This document shows positions 37,367-46,391 of a DNA stretch of 64,000 bases, one piece after another (position 1 is the stretch's first letter; every line of letters begins with the position of its first letter). This stretch comes from Henriciella sp. (GTDB lineage: Bacteria > Pseudomonadota > Alphaproteobacteria > Caulobacterales > Hyphomonadaceae), in contig NZ_JAPYRE010000005.1 of NCBI RefSeq assembly GCF_029936995.1, positions 159,606-223,605 of the forward strand, read 5' to 3'. The position numbers and the translations under genes were made by a program. The notes beneath the pieces were generated by a model. That model saw only the letters and a list, made by a program, of their open reading frames with translations, was not told the origin of the DNA and made no database searches.

Positions 37367-38575
37367 TCACTGCCGGGCAAGTAGCCTTGGCGAGATGAAG
37401 GCGAGGATGATACAGGCCGCGATACACCAGCCACTCATCCAGACGAGCTGTACTGGCAGGCTGACGCCAAGGTCGATCAGTGCGCCTGTCAGGCCTGGGC
37501 CGAGTGCGGTGGAGAAGACCATGGCGGCAACGATGACCGCCCGTATAGCACCCAGATGCTTCACCCCATAGAGTTCCGGCCATAGCGCGCCAACCAGTGT
37601 CGCGGTGAAGCCGTAGCTTATGCCGACCAGAAACATGAAGACATAAACGCCCCAGTCGGGTGTCAGATAGGCTGCCGTCGCGCTGGCAACAGCAAGCGGC
37701 AAGAGAAACCAGGGCAGCAGGCGTGTTGCGCCGAACCGGTCTATGAGCTGTCCGCAGACAAGCGAGAAAATGACGGTCGTAACAGCCTTGATCGGGAAGG
37801 CGGCGGCGAAAGCGAGCGGCGTATATCCGCGCAGCTCGACCAGATAATCCTGATGGAAGAAGATGGTCGTGCCGATGAAGGGCGGTGCGAGGACGCAGGC
37901 AAGCACGGCATAGAAGAGCGGGTCCCGCAAGACTTCGGGCCGCGTCCAGTCCCGCGCGGTGCGTTCTGCCGGGCCGTCATCTTCGACGTTTTCACCAGCT
38001 ATGCGCTCCACACGCCAGAGCAGGTGTATTGCGGGCAGGGCGAAGATCATCAGCGCGGCAATCGCGACAATCCAGGCCATCTGCCAGCCGGCCGCCGTTG
38101 CGATGAGGGCGAAGCTTATGGGCAGTAGCGCTTCACCAAACTGGTGGCCCGGCACGACAAGCGATGTCGCCCGTCCACGTCCGGCGGCAAACCAGCGTCC
38201 GGTCTCGGTCAGGGCTGTGTGGCTCATCATGCCCTGTCCGAACAGGCGCAGAAGATAGAGGGCGACCACCATGACAGCCACATTCGGGGCATACGCGATA
38301 AGCAGGCAGGCTGCCGAGAGGCTCGGGATCACGAACCACGCGACCTTGCGACCGGGCATATAATCCAGTGTCCGGCCGAGCCAGGGCAGGGTCATGGCGC
38401 TTGCAAGCGTGGCGACCATGTAGGTCAGGCCGAACTCGCCATCGCTGAGCGAGAACTTCGCGCGCAGCTCTTCGCCGGACAGCCCAATGAAGAAGGTTTG
38501 CCCGAAAGATGAGAAGAAAGTGAGCAGAAACCCGCCGCCGATCCAGCGGGCATTCTGTCTGAGGAAGCCTAGCAT
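37367..38575 (-). CDS. MFS transporter
   Basis: The 402-residue membrane protein has about twelve helices. The loop WLGRTLDYMPGRKVAW (TM2-3, with the GRK end) and RWFAAGRGRATSLVVPGHQFGE block fit the OxlT/MhbT-like group of the major facilitator superfamily. The substrate is unknown. ATG at 38575 is preferred; the frame continues upstream into the nitroreductase end, where it has no sense as protein. Confidence 0.85.
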   Translation of the reverse strand: MLGFLRQNARWIGGGFLLTFFSSFGQTFFIGLSGEELRAKFSLSDGEFGLTYMVATLASAMTLPWLGRTLDYMPGRKVAWFVIPSLSAACLLIAYAPNVAVMVVALYLLRLFGQGMMSHTALTETGRWFAAGRGRATSLVVPGHQFGEALLPISFALIATAAGWQMAWIVAIAALMIFALPAIHLLWRVERIAGENVEDDGPAERTARDWTRPEVLRDPLFYAVLACVLAPPFIGTTIFFHQDYLVELRGYTPLAFAAAFPIKAVTTVIFSLVCGQLIDRFGATRLLPWFLLPLAVASATAAYLTPDWGVYVFMFLVGISYGFTATLVGALWPELYGVKHLGAIRAVIVAAMVFSTALGPGLTGALIDLGVSLPVQLVWMSGWCIAACIILAFISPRLLARQ

Positions 38576-38618
38576 GACCGGTCCCGGATGGCGGTTACAG
38601 GCACAGGCAAGTAGGGGT

Positions 38619-39251
38619 TCAGTCCGTCGCTGTCCAGCGCTGTACAGGTGTGGCTTCCGGGCGCGCGCGCTCTTGCGGGTCCATGGTAGCGGTGCCGAGA
38701 TAGATGAAGCCAGCGATACGTTCGCCACGCTCAAGACCGAGTACTTTGTTGATTCCACTGGAAAAGCTGATCCACTCCGTCAGCCAGCATCCGGCCCAGC
38801 CTGCGGCATTGGCGGTGAGCAGCAGGTTGTAGCACAGCGCTCCGGCCGAAAGTTCCTGCTCCCAGATGGGCGTCTTGTTGTCATCCTTCGGACTTGAGAT
38901 GACCGCCACGACCGTGGGGGCACGCATGAGGAGGCCACGGGTTTCTTCCAGGGCCTTGAAGCCAGCCTGGGGCGCTTCTTCTTCCTGTACGCGCGCGGCG
39001 GCATCTCCGAATTTCTCGCGGGCTTCACCCTCGAAAACAATGAAGCGCCATGGCTCAAGGCGTCTGTGATCGGGCACGCGTGTCGTGGCTGCGAGGAGTT
39101 CATCCAGTTGCTGTGGCGTCGGGCCGGGCGTCGAGATGAAGGCTTTGTTGGCCGACCGGCGCAGGGCCAGGAAGTCGCGAGCCTCCTGTGAGGGGTGCTG
39201 GGCGGGCATTGAGGTGCCAACGGACGGTGCGGTCGGAAATGTATCTGTCAT
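38619..39251 (-). CDS. Nitroreductase family protein (YdjA-like)
   Basis: The 210-residue protein has LALRRSANKAF and TRVPDHRRLEPWRFIVFEG at the start, FMN-binding features, and AGWAGCWLTEWISFSSGINKVLGLERGERIAGFIYLG (in parts) at the end, similar to YdjA-type small nitroreductases. It reduces nitro compounds or quinones with NAD(P)H. ATG at 39251 is selected; an upstream start at 39293 would enter the promoter region. A Fur-like palindrome lies 55 bp upstream. Confidence 0.85.
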   Translation of the reverse strand: MTDTFPTAPSVGTSMPAQHPSQEARDFLALRRSANKAFISTPGPTPQQLDELLAATTRVPDHRRLEPWRFIVFEGEAREKFGDAAARVQEEEAPQAGFKALEETRGLLMRAPTVVAVISSPKDDNKTPIWEQELSAGALCYNLLLTANAAGWAGCWLTEWISFSSGINKVLGLERGERIAGFIYLGTATMDPQERARPEATPVQRWTATD

Positions 39252-39305
39252 GACGGCTAGATAGGCCTGAAAGAGACCGATTGGTAGCCTCAATCCACGG
39301 CTTAA

Positions 39306-39320
39306 TGAGAATAATTCTCA
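39306..39320. promoter_or_regulatory. Fur-box-like palindrome
   Basis: TGAGAAT-A-ATTCTCA is a perfect 7-1-7 dyad and resembles the core of Fur boxes (GATAATGATAATCATTATC) and the Irr or Iron-rich sites of alphaproteobacteria. It lies 55 bp before the nitroreductase start and 116 bp before the tetR gene, so it could regulate either. Confidence 0.5.
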
Positions 39321-39435
39321 TATATTTTTGTCATGAATAAATTATGCGAGTAAACGCTGTTCACAAAATGAACACCCTTTTCTTTTGACGCTTTTCGCGT
39401 TACATATCTGTCAGGTCCGGAAACAGGCAGCCATC

Positions 39436-40098
39436 ATGCAAGATACCGATCAAAGCCCTGCCGAACGCCGCCGCCTGCGCGTGCGTGGGGCCATACTCGA
39501 AGCCGCCGAGCGCGTCTTCGCCCTGGAAGGGGCTGACGGTCTTTCCATTCGCCGGATTGCCGATGAAATCGATTATTCTCCGGCTGCTATCTACAAGTAT
39601 TTCGGTTCCAAGGAGGAGTTGCTCAACGAGCTCAAGGAAGCCTTTTTCGGCCGGATCCTGGAAAGTGTGAACACGATCGTGGATCGCAGCGAACCTTTCG
39701 CGAAACGGGCCCGCAAATGCACGGCCGGCTATATTCGCACCGCGCTTGAGAAGCCCCATCATTATGTGGCGGCCTTTGCTGGCGTTGCACCGGAGATGCC
39801 AATGTCAGGAGATCTGGCCGGCTTCAGCGAGAGCAACCGGGCCAGGGCTTTCGGTATCCTGACCGACCTTGTCGAGGAAGGGCTGGAGTCAGGCCACTTC
39901 CGGGCCGATCTGCCGCTTCTGGAAACGGCGAAATCGATCTGGGCTTCGATGCATGGCCTCGCGATGATGATCGCTCACTTCAATGATTTTCCGTCCATGG
40001 CCACCATGCCAAGTGAGATGAGCCAGGACCAGTTCATTGATTTTCATGCCGATCTTGTCGTCCGGAGCCTCGAAGCCGGAACGGAAGGGGCGCGTTAG
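39436..40098 (+). CDS. TetR/AcrR family regulator
   Basis: The 220-residue protein has an N-terminal helix-turn-helix (ILEAAERVFALEGADGLSIRRIADEIDYSPAAIYKYFGSKEEL, in parts) and a ligand-binding C-terminal domain. It lies 22 bp before the HlyD-RND genes on the same strand and probably represses them, as is common for such clusters. ATG at 39436 begins the HTH protein. Confidence 0.92.
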   Translation: MQDTDQSPAERRRLRVRGAILEAAERVFALEGADGLSIRRIADEIDYSPAAIYKYFGSKEELLNELKEAFFGRILESVNTIVDRSEPFAKRARKCTAGYIRTALEKPHHYVAAFAGVAPEMPMSGDLAGFSESNRARAFGILTDLVEEGLESGHFRADLPLLETAKSIWASMHGLAMMIAHFNDFPSMATMPSEMSQDQFIDFHADLVVRSLEAGTEGAR

Positions 40099-40120
40099 AG
40101 CGCAAGAGGGGAAGTTGACC

Positions 40121-41296
40121 ATGTCAGACCATCAGCCCAGCGCCAGTCGTGAAACGCGGCCAGGTCTCCTGAAAGGCCTTCTCTTCCTGGGCGTGATAGC
40201 CGTTTCGGTCGCGTTTCTTGCGGCGTTCGTGCTTTCCCAGCGCTCTGCGGAAGGCCCGCTTGTCGTCGAAGAGGCGCCAGCGCCGCTCAGTGTCGATGTG
40301 ATGCAGGCCGAATTGAAGTCAGCCCTTGATCTTGAAGAGAAGTTCTCTGGCCTGGTGCGGGCCAGACGCAGCAGTGATCTCGGCTTTTCCGGTGGCGGGC
40401 GGATAGCCGACGTCACGGCCGATGTTGGCGACAGGGTGCGCGCGGGCCAGACGCTCGCCGTTCTGGACACACGTGCGCTTCGCTCACAGCTCGCTTCTGC
40501 CGAGGCGCAAGTGGCCGAAGCGCAGGCCAGTCACAAGCTGGCCATGTCGACCGTCGAGCGCCAGCAGACCCTGCTTGAAAAAGGCCATGTCGCCCAGCAG
40601 CGTGTGGATGAGGCGGCTGCACAAGCCTCAACCGCGCAGGCCCGGATAGATGCCGCAAAAGCCCAGGCGGAGTCCCTGCGTGTCCAGATCGACCTGGCTC
40701 GCATCACCGCACCTTATGCCGGCGTGATCACCGAACGGATGTATGACGAAGGTGCGATTGCGTCACCCAGTGCGCCTGTGTTCAAGCTGGTTGAGACCGG
40801 TGCCCTTGAGGCCCGTATCGGCCTGCCGTCTGCGGTTGCGAGCGAGCTTGAAGCGGGCAGGATTTATACATTGCGAAGTGAACAGGCCGATGTCGGCGCG
40901 CGGTTACGCAACGTGACCGGCGTGATCGAGGCGGGCCAGAGGACGGTTACGAGTACGTTCGACATCATTGAGCCTGAGAACGTCTCTGTGGGCGCGGTGG
41001 TCCGCCTCCAGATGTCCCGCCAGGTACAGGAGCCGGGACTTTGGGTGCCCGTTAGTGCGCTGTCTGAAGGCCAGCGTGGGCTCTGGTCCCTCTACATTGC
41101 CAAACGGGAGGATAATGGCTGGCGGGTGCGCCCTGGCCTTGTCGAGATCGTGCAGAACGAAGGCGACAGGGCTTATGTGCGTGGTGCTGTTTCGGAGGGG
41201 GACCGTATCATTATCGACGGTCTCCAGCGGATTACGCCAGGCCAGAGCGTCTCGCCCCGGTTTGGTGAAACGGCCGAAACAGCAAACGGGGGCTAG
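40121..41296 (+). CDS. RND efflux periplasmic adaptor (HlyD/AcrA family)
   Basis: The 391-residue protein has an N-terminal membrane helix (about residues 20-38), a barrel-sandwich region (GGRIADVTADVGDRVRAGQTLAVLD, in parts), a coiled-coil hairpin of about 80 residues and IDLARITAPYAGVITERMYDEGA. It joins the inner-membrane pump to an outer-membrane channel. The gene is 6 bp before the pump gene. No outer-membrane factor is in this operon. Confidence 0.92.
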   Translation: MSDHQPSASRETRPGLLKGLLFLGVIAVSVAFLAAFVLSQRSAEGPLVVEEAPAPLSVDVMQAELKSALDLEEKFSGLVRARRSSDLGFSGGGRIADVTADVGDRVRAGQTLAVLDTRALRSQLASAEAQVAEAQASHKLAMSTVERQQTLLEKGHVAQQRVDEAAAQASTAQARIDAAKAQAESLRVQIDLARITAPYAGVITERMYDEGAIASPSAPVFKLVETGALEARIGLPSAVASELEAGRIYTLRSEQADVGARLRNVTGVIEAGQRTVTSTFDIIEPENVSVGAVVRLQMSRQVQEPGLWVPVSALSEGQRGLWSLYIAKREDNGWRVRPGLVEIVQNEGDRAYVRGAVSEGDRIIIDGLQRITPGQSVSPRFGETAETANGG

Positions 41297-41302
41297 GTCG
41301 CG

Positions 41303-44300
41303 ATGCGCACGCTCTTCTATCGCCTGCCCCGTCTCAGTGTTCTCTTTATCCTCGTCGCCATTGCGGGGGGGCTTGCCTCCATCCTGACGCTGGGGCGCCA
41401 GGAAGACCCGACACTGGTCGAACGGTTCGGCTTTGTGTTCACGACGCTGCCGGGCGCGGATGCCGAGCGTATCGAGGCCACGGTCACAGACCCTGTCGAG
41501 TCGGCCTTGCTCGAGCTGCCGGAAGTCAATGAAGTCCAGTCGGTCTCGCGTGCCAATGTCTCCCAGCTTTCGATCGAGATCGACGAGGGCCTGTCAGCTA
41601 CCGAAGTGGACAATGCCTGGACACTGATCCGGGCCCAGGTCGAGAATGCGCGTGCGGAGCTTCCTCCCGGCACCAGTACGCCAGATGTGCAGCGCATGTA
41701 TGTGGGCGCGTCGACCATGCTTGTCGGACTCGTCTGGGAAGGCGAGGGCGAGCCCGAAATTTCCGTCATGTCGCGCTATGCGCAGAACCTCTCTGATCGC
41801 TTCCAGAACCTTGCCGGGACCGAGGAGACGGAAACCTTCGGCATTCCTGAAGAAGAGGTGCGGGTGGTCATTGATCCGCAGGCTTTGGCAGCTGCCGGTC
41901 TGTCCATGGAGGAAGCAGCGCGCCTCATCGCTGCGGCAGACGCCAAGACACCGGCCGGGCAGGTCAGGGGCAACCAGTCGAATGTCGGCCTTGAGATTGG
42001 CGGGGCGTTCGACGGCATTGCGCGGATAAGGTCTGTCCCGCTTCTCCAGCGCGATGACGGGTCGGCCCTGCGGGTCGGCGACGTTGCTGATGTGCGCAAG
42101 GGTATAGAAGAGCCGGCTTCGGTGATGAATTTCACCGACAACAAACGCTCCGTCGCGGTTGCAGCCTTCATCCAGCCGAACCAGCGGGTGGATAAATGGG
42201 CCGAGACGGCACGCCAGCTTGTGGGCGAATTCGAGGCCGGTTCGCCTGATGAAATCGACGTCCGCATCCTGTTTGACCAGAGCGTCTACACCGAGTCCCG
42301 GCTGAACGGACTGGCTAAGAATCTCGGTTTTTCGGCGCTAATCGTGTTTCTCGTACTGTTTGTCGTCATGGGCTGGCGGGCGGCACTGGTGGTCGGTTCA
42401 GCCTTGCCACTGACCGTCGCGCTGGTGCTGATCCTTTTCAATCTGTTCGGCTATCCTTTGCACCAGATGTCGGTAACGGGGCTCGTCATTTCGCTGGGTC
42501 TCCTGATCGACAATTCGATTGTTGTCTTCGACGAGTTCGATCAGGAACGTGCGCGGGGGCATACGATCGTCGAGGCGATCGATATCTCGGTCGGCAAGCT
42601 TTTCGGGCCGCTCTTTGCTTCCACCCTGACAACGGCACTTGCTTTTGCGCCCATCGCCTTCATGCCGGGTTCAGCCGGAGAGTTCATCGGCATGATCGGG
42701 ACATCGGTGATCTTCTCGGTGTGCACGTCATTCCTGCTTGCCATGACGATTACGCCGTTCATGGCCGGGCGTCTCGACCGCAAGCGCCAGCCGGGTGAGA
42801 AGAAGAACTGGTTGCGTGACGGGGTATCGCTTGATGCTGTGACAGACGGGTATCGCTGGACTGTGGGGGCAGTGCTCCGCTTCCCGGTCCTGGGCCTGCT
42901 TATTGGTTTTGTACCGACAATTGCGGGGTTCATGCTCGGTGGGAGCCTGCCGCTGCAGTTCTTCCCCCAAACCGAACGGGATCAGTTCCAGGTCGAGATT
43001 ACGCTGCCGCCGACAGCGACCATTCATGAAGCCCGCCGGGCGAGCGATCGGGCCACCGAACTGCTCAGCGCCTATCCGGACGTGGAAATGGTGAATTTCA
43101 CGCTCGGTGAACCCGCCCCGCGTGTCTATTATAATTCTTTCAACAATACGCAGGGCGTGCCTGGTTTCGCGGCCGGCTGGGTGCAGCTGACGAATAACGA
43201 TGCGACGCGTGCCATGGTGCGGGATGTCCAGGACCGGATGCGTCAGGAGTTTCCGCAGGCGCAATTCCTGGCACTGCCTTTCGAGCAGGGGCCGCCTGTC
43301 GATGCGCCGATCGAGTTCTTCATTCGTGGCAACAACCTGGAGACGTTGAACCGGCTGGGAAATGAAACCCGGCAAATCCTCTCCAGCGTGCCTGGTATCA
43401 CCTATACGCAAGGCAACCTCCAGCTTGGCGCGCCGGTCATTACGATCCGCGCGGACGAGGCGGCCACGGCCATGTCCGGCGAACGGCTGGTCCAGCTTGC
43501 CAATGATCTTCGCGCGGAACTGGAAGGGGTGCCGGCTGGCTCCATACTCGAGGGCATAGAGGAAGTGCCGGTCCGTGTGATAGCGCCGGAAGAGCGCCGC
43601 GCCGGGCTGGCAGACCTGCGCGCCAAGACAATCGGCAATTCGCCAACAGGCACAGGTGCGCCGATAGCCTCCCTCGGCGAGATTACGCTTGATCCGCAGA
43701 CCGCCGTGATCACGCGGCTCAACGGGCGACGTGTGAACCAGATCTATGGCTTTACCGAACCCTATTCCCTGCCATCGCCCGTCATGGCGAAGTTCGAGAC
43801 CGCCCTGGAAGAAGCCGGTTTCGAACCGCCACCGGGCTATGATGTCATCATTGGCGGGGAGGCGCAGAACCGGTCCGAAGCGTTGACCAACCTGGCTTCG
43901 CTGGCCATTCCGCTGATCCTCGTCATGGCGGGGGCCGTCGCACTGGTCTTCAACTCTTTCCGTATGGCCCTGGTTATCCTGCTGACAGGGGGCATGTCGG
44001 TCGGTCTCGCTTTTGGCGGGGTCTGGATGTTCAACCTGCCGCTAGGGTTTAATGCGATCGTCGGATCGCTCGGCCTGCTCGGCATCTCGATCAACGGGTC
44101 GATCGTGGTGTTGTCCCTTTTGCAGGGGAACGAGGCGGCCCGGCGTGATGATATCATTGCCCAGCGCGAGGTCGTGGTTGCCGCTACCCGTCATATCGTG
44201 GCGACGACGCTGACGACGATGGGCGGGTTCGTGCCGATCATCCTGACAGGGGATGTCTTCTGGCTGCCGCTGGCCACGGCGATTGCGGGCGGCGTTGCGG

Positions 44301-44431
44301 GATCAGCCCTGCTGGCGCTTTATTTCGCGCCATCCGTATACCGGATCATGACAATGAAACCGGTGCAGCGGTTCTGGCGCGGCACGACAGGCCGCGGCTG
44401 GCAGCATCCATATTCCCAGCCAGCCGAGTGA
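41303..44431 (+). CDS. RND efflux pump permease (AcrB/HAE1 family)
   Basis: The 1042-residue protein has the usual two sets of membrane helices and large periplasmic loops. The TM4 motif reads GLLIDNSIVVFDE, with the proton-relay Asp kept at the first position but the second Asp (AcrB D408) replaced by Asn. The TM10 lysine (AcrB K940) seems to be Asn (GISINGSIVVL). These changes are common in some RND branches. It probably exports hydrophobic toxic compounds; the substrate is unknown. Confidence 0.92.
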   Translation: MRTLFYRLPRLSVLFILVAIAGGLASILTLGRQEDPTLVERFGFVFTTLPGADAERIEATVTDPVESALLELPEVNEVQSVSRANVSQLSIEIDEGLSATEVDNAWTLIRAQVENARAELPPGTSTPDVQRMYVGASTMLVGLVWEGEGEPEISVMSRYAQNLSDRFQNLAGTEETETFGIPEEEVRVVIDPQALAAAGLSMEEAARLIAAADAKTPAGQVRGNQSNVGLEIGGAFDGIARIRSVPLLQRDDGSALRVGDVADVRKGIEEPASVMNFTDNKRSVAVAAFIQPNQRVDKWAETARQLVGEFEAGSPDEIDVRILFDQSVYTESRLNGLAKNLGFSALIVFLVLFVVMGWRAALVVGSALPLTVALVLILFNLFGYPLHQMSVTGLVISLGLLIDNSIVVFDEFDQERARGHTIVEAIDISVGKLFGPLFASTLTTALAFAPIAFMPGSAGEFIGMIGTSVIFSVCTSFLLAMTITPFMAGRLDRKRQPGEKKNWLRDGVSLDAVTDGYRWTVGAVLRFPVLGLLIGFVPTIAGFMLGGSLPLQFFPQTERDQFQVEITLPPTATIHEARRASDRATELLSAYPDVEMVNFTLGEPAPRVYYNSFNNTQGVPGFAAGWVQLTNNDATRAMVRDVQDRMRQEFPQAQFLALPFEQGPPVDAPIEFFIRGNNLETLNRLGNETRQILSSVPGITYTQGNLQLGAPVITIRADEAATAMSGERLVQLANDLRAELEGVPAGSILEGIEEVPVRVIAPEERRAGLADLRAKTIGNSPTGTGAPIASLGEITLDPQTAVITRLNGRRVNQIYGFTEPYSLPSPVMAKFETALEEAGFEPPPGYDVIIGGEAQNRSEALTNLASLAIPLILVMAGAVALVFNSFRMALVILLTGGMSVGLAFGGVWMFNLPLGFNAIVGSLGLLGISINGSIVVLSLLQGNEAARRDDIIAQREVVVAATRHIVATTLTTMGGFVPIILTGDVFWLPLATAIAGGVAGSALLALYFAPSVYRIMTMKPVQRFWRGTTGRGWQHPYSQPAE

Positions 44432-44441
44432 CCTGGTCAGG

Positions 44442-45698
44442 CTAGCTTGAGACCCTGAGCTCGCCAACATCTTCATAGTCGGGGCCTTCCATGGTGACGC
44501 CGGGCGTCAGCTCCCAATTGGTCTGGTTCAGTTTCAGCGTGTTGAACACCATGGTCATCTCGCGGGCACGCCAGATGGAGTTCGAGTTATAGATGGCGTC
44601 ACGGCTCGGCAGGTAGACAAGCCCCTCGATCTGGAAGTCCTTGGAGTCGTTGAAAATGAAGTTGGATTTCTTCAGGCCCGGCGCCTCGAACATCATGAGG
44701 CCTTCATACGGCCCATTTGCCGGTGGTGTGAGCCCAGAGGTGACAGCACTGTTGAACTGAATACCCGACTTGCGGGTGTGGAAATAGAAACTGATGCCTT
44801 CGCCATCCCACTGGCCACCATTCACGTTCCACTTCGCGCCATTCAGCACGTAGAGGCCGGGTTCGAATGTCACATTCGTTCCATTATTGAAGTTCATGTG
44901 GCCGCAATATGTGCCCGGATGCAGGGTGACGTTGCCGCCATTGTAGTTCTTGCTGGTGTAGTCGCAGCTGCCGGGCGATATGGCGGGCATTGTCGCGGCG
45001 AAGGGATCGGGTTCGGTCTGGCACGAGGTTTCCAAGCCTTCAATCGGACCATAGTTATTCGTTACGCCTTCACCAGCGACGCAGATCGATGCGAAATCGA
45101 TGTCGATATTGGAGCTGAAGCTGGCTGCATGCTTGTTGCGTGACTGAACCTGGATGGAGCAGCCAGGCGCGGAAACGGTTGCCTGCGCGTTGAAGGTGAG
45201 GGCGTGATTGGCGCTCTCGTCCATCACCCAGATACAATTATCGCCTGTCTTCTTGGGTATTGTCACAGAGGCTTTCATGCGCAGCGGAAAGCTGCCGACG
45301 CCCAGAAGGGAGGAAAAGGTCGAGCTGACCTCTGCAGTGGCCGTACCATGATAGACGAGACCCTTCTCCGTCTCCTCGACGCGGAACTGCGCCTTGGGCG
45401 AGTGCGACGACATATCTGCTGCATTCGATGTGAAATATGTTTCAGCGACCTGTTGGAAGCCGTCTTTTTTCTCGTGAGCGGCAGAGAGGAGACTGGCATC
45501 TAGAGCCGCCCTCAAATCGGCCTTTGCATTTGAGCTGCGAGTCATGTCGACGGAAAAGCCGACTATCCCGACGACAGGCACCGCGAGCAGGGCAAAGATC
45601 ATTGCCGTACTGCCATTGCGTGAGCGCTGCAGGCGTTCTGCAAGTGTCTTGATAGTATGGCCTGTCGTGCCGGGCCATGATCGGGAAGCATGCGACAT
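44442..45698 (-). CDS. TadG-like protein with a TadE-type N-terminal domain
   Basis: The 418-residue protein has a basic start and a TadE/TadG-type helix (GSTAMIFALLAVPVVGIVGFSVDMTR, about residues 30-55), followed by SNAKADLRAALDASLLSAAHEK and a large extracellular part rich in Asn, Gly and Thr with strand-turn repeats (GGNVTLHPGTYCGHMNFNNGTNVTFEPGLYV in parts). TadG proteins belong to Flp pilus gene sets, but no other tad gene is here. ATG at 45698 is chosen by the GGGGG site. Confidence 0.75.
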   Translation of the reverse strand: MSHASRSWPGTTGHTIKTLAERLQRSRNGSTAMIFALLAVPVVGIVGFSVDMTRSSNAKADLRAALDASLLSAAHEKKDGFQQVAETYFTSNAADMSSHSPKAQFRVEETEKGLVYHGTATAEVSSTFSSLLGVGSFPLRMKASVTIPKKTGDNCIWVMDESANHALTFNAQATVSAPGCSIQVQSRNKHAASFSSNIDIDFASICVAGEGVTNNYGPIEGLETSCQTEPDPFAATMPAISPGSCDYTSKNYNGGNVTLHPGTYCGHMNFNNGTNVTFEPGLYVLNGAKWNVNGGQWDGEGISFYFHTRKSGIQFNSAVTSGLTPPANGPYEGLMMFEAPGLKKSNFIFNDSKDFQIEGLVYLPSRDAIYNSNSIWRAREMTMVFNTLKLNQTNWELTPGVTMEGPDYEDVGELRVSS

Positions 45699-45851
45699 GG
45701 AAGCCCCCATTTGCCGGTCTGAAAACTGTCCGGAAACTAGGCAGCGCACTTTTACAGGTTGGAAAGACAGGCGCGTAAATTTGATTGAAATTTTACCCAT
45801 TCGCGGCAGGCTTGCCAGTTGAAAACCTGATTCAATATGGAAAGCCGGGTC

Positions 45852-46391
45852 ATGTCACATGAGGAGGCGCTTCACCTTGGAGACATTGATCCGCCGAGGT
45901 GGCGGGTAAAGGTGAATGACAGGGTCTATGGGCCTTACACGCTGGGGCAGATGCAAACCTTCCGTCGTGAAAGACGCATCGGACCGAACACGCTGGTGGA
46001 AACGGAAAAGCCGGATGTATTCCGTCCCGCCTCTACACACAAAGCCCTGTCTTTCCTGTTCGAGGAGACCGGTGCCAAAGCTTCCGATGCAGCGGGCGAC
46101 CCGGCCAATTACCTGATTGTTGCGCAGCTCGATGAAACACTGCCGATACAGCTTGTCGAAGTGCTTAACAGTCTGGGCAAGTTCGCCGATGTCATGCCAC
46201 GCGTCTGGGCCTTGCGTTCTGCGTACGGACAGGGACAGATCCGTGACTGTCTACAGGCCGCGATCGGGCCAGACGAGCAGGTCATGATCGCCAACGCGAC
46301 CACGGGCCGGCTGGCCTGGCTCAATCTTGGCCCGGACGCCGACGCGCATATCCAGCGCATTTGGGACGCCGAGATAAAGCCAGACGCCTAG
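45852..46391 (+). CDS. GYF_2-domain protein, function unknown
   Basis: The 179-residue protein starts with a region WRVKVNDRVYGPYTLGQM with RRERRIGPNTLVETEKP, resembling the GYF_2 (DUF4339) domain, at about residues 13-50. The rest (residues 70-179) has no family I recognise: YLIVAQLDETLPIQLVEVLNSLGKFADVMPR and QVMIANATTGRLAWLNLG (parts) suggest a mixed alpha-beta domain. An alternative start is ATG at 45837. It lies between tadG-like and GMC genes. Confidence 0.6.
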   Translation: MSHEEALHLGDIDPPRWRVKVNDRVYGPYTLGQMQTFRRERRIGPNTLVETEKPDVFRPASTHKALSFLFEETGAKASDAAGDPANYLIVAQLDETLPIQLVEVLNSLGKFADVMPRVWALRSAYGQGQIRDCLQAAIGPDEQVMIANATTGRLAWLNLGPDADAHIQRIWDAEIKPDA

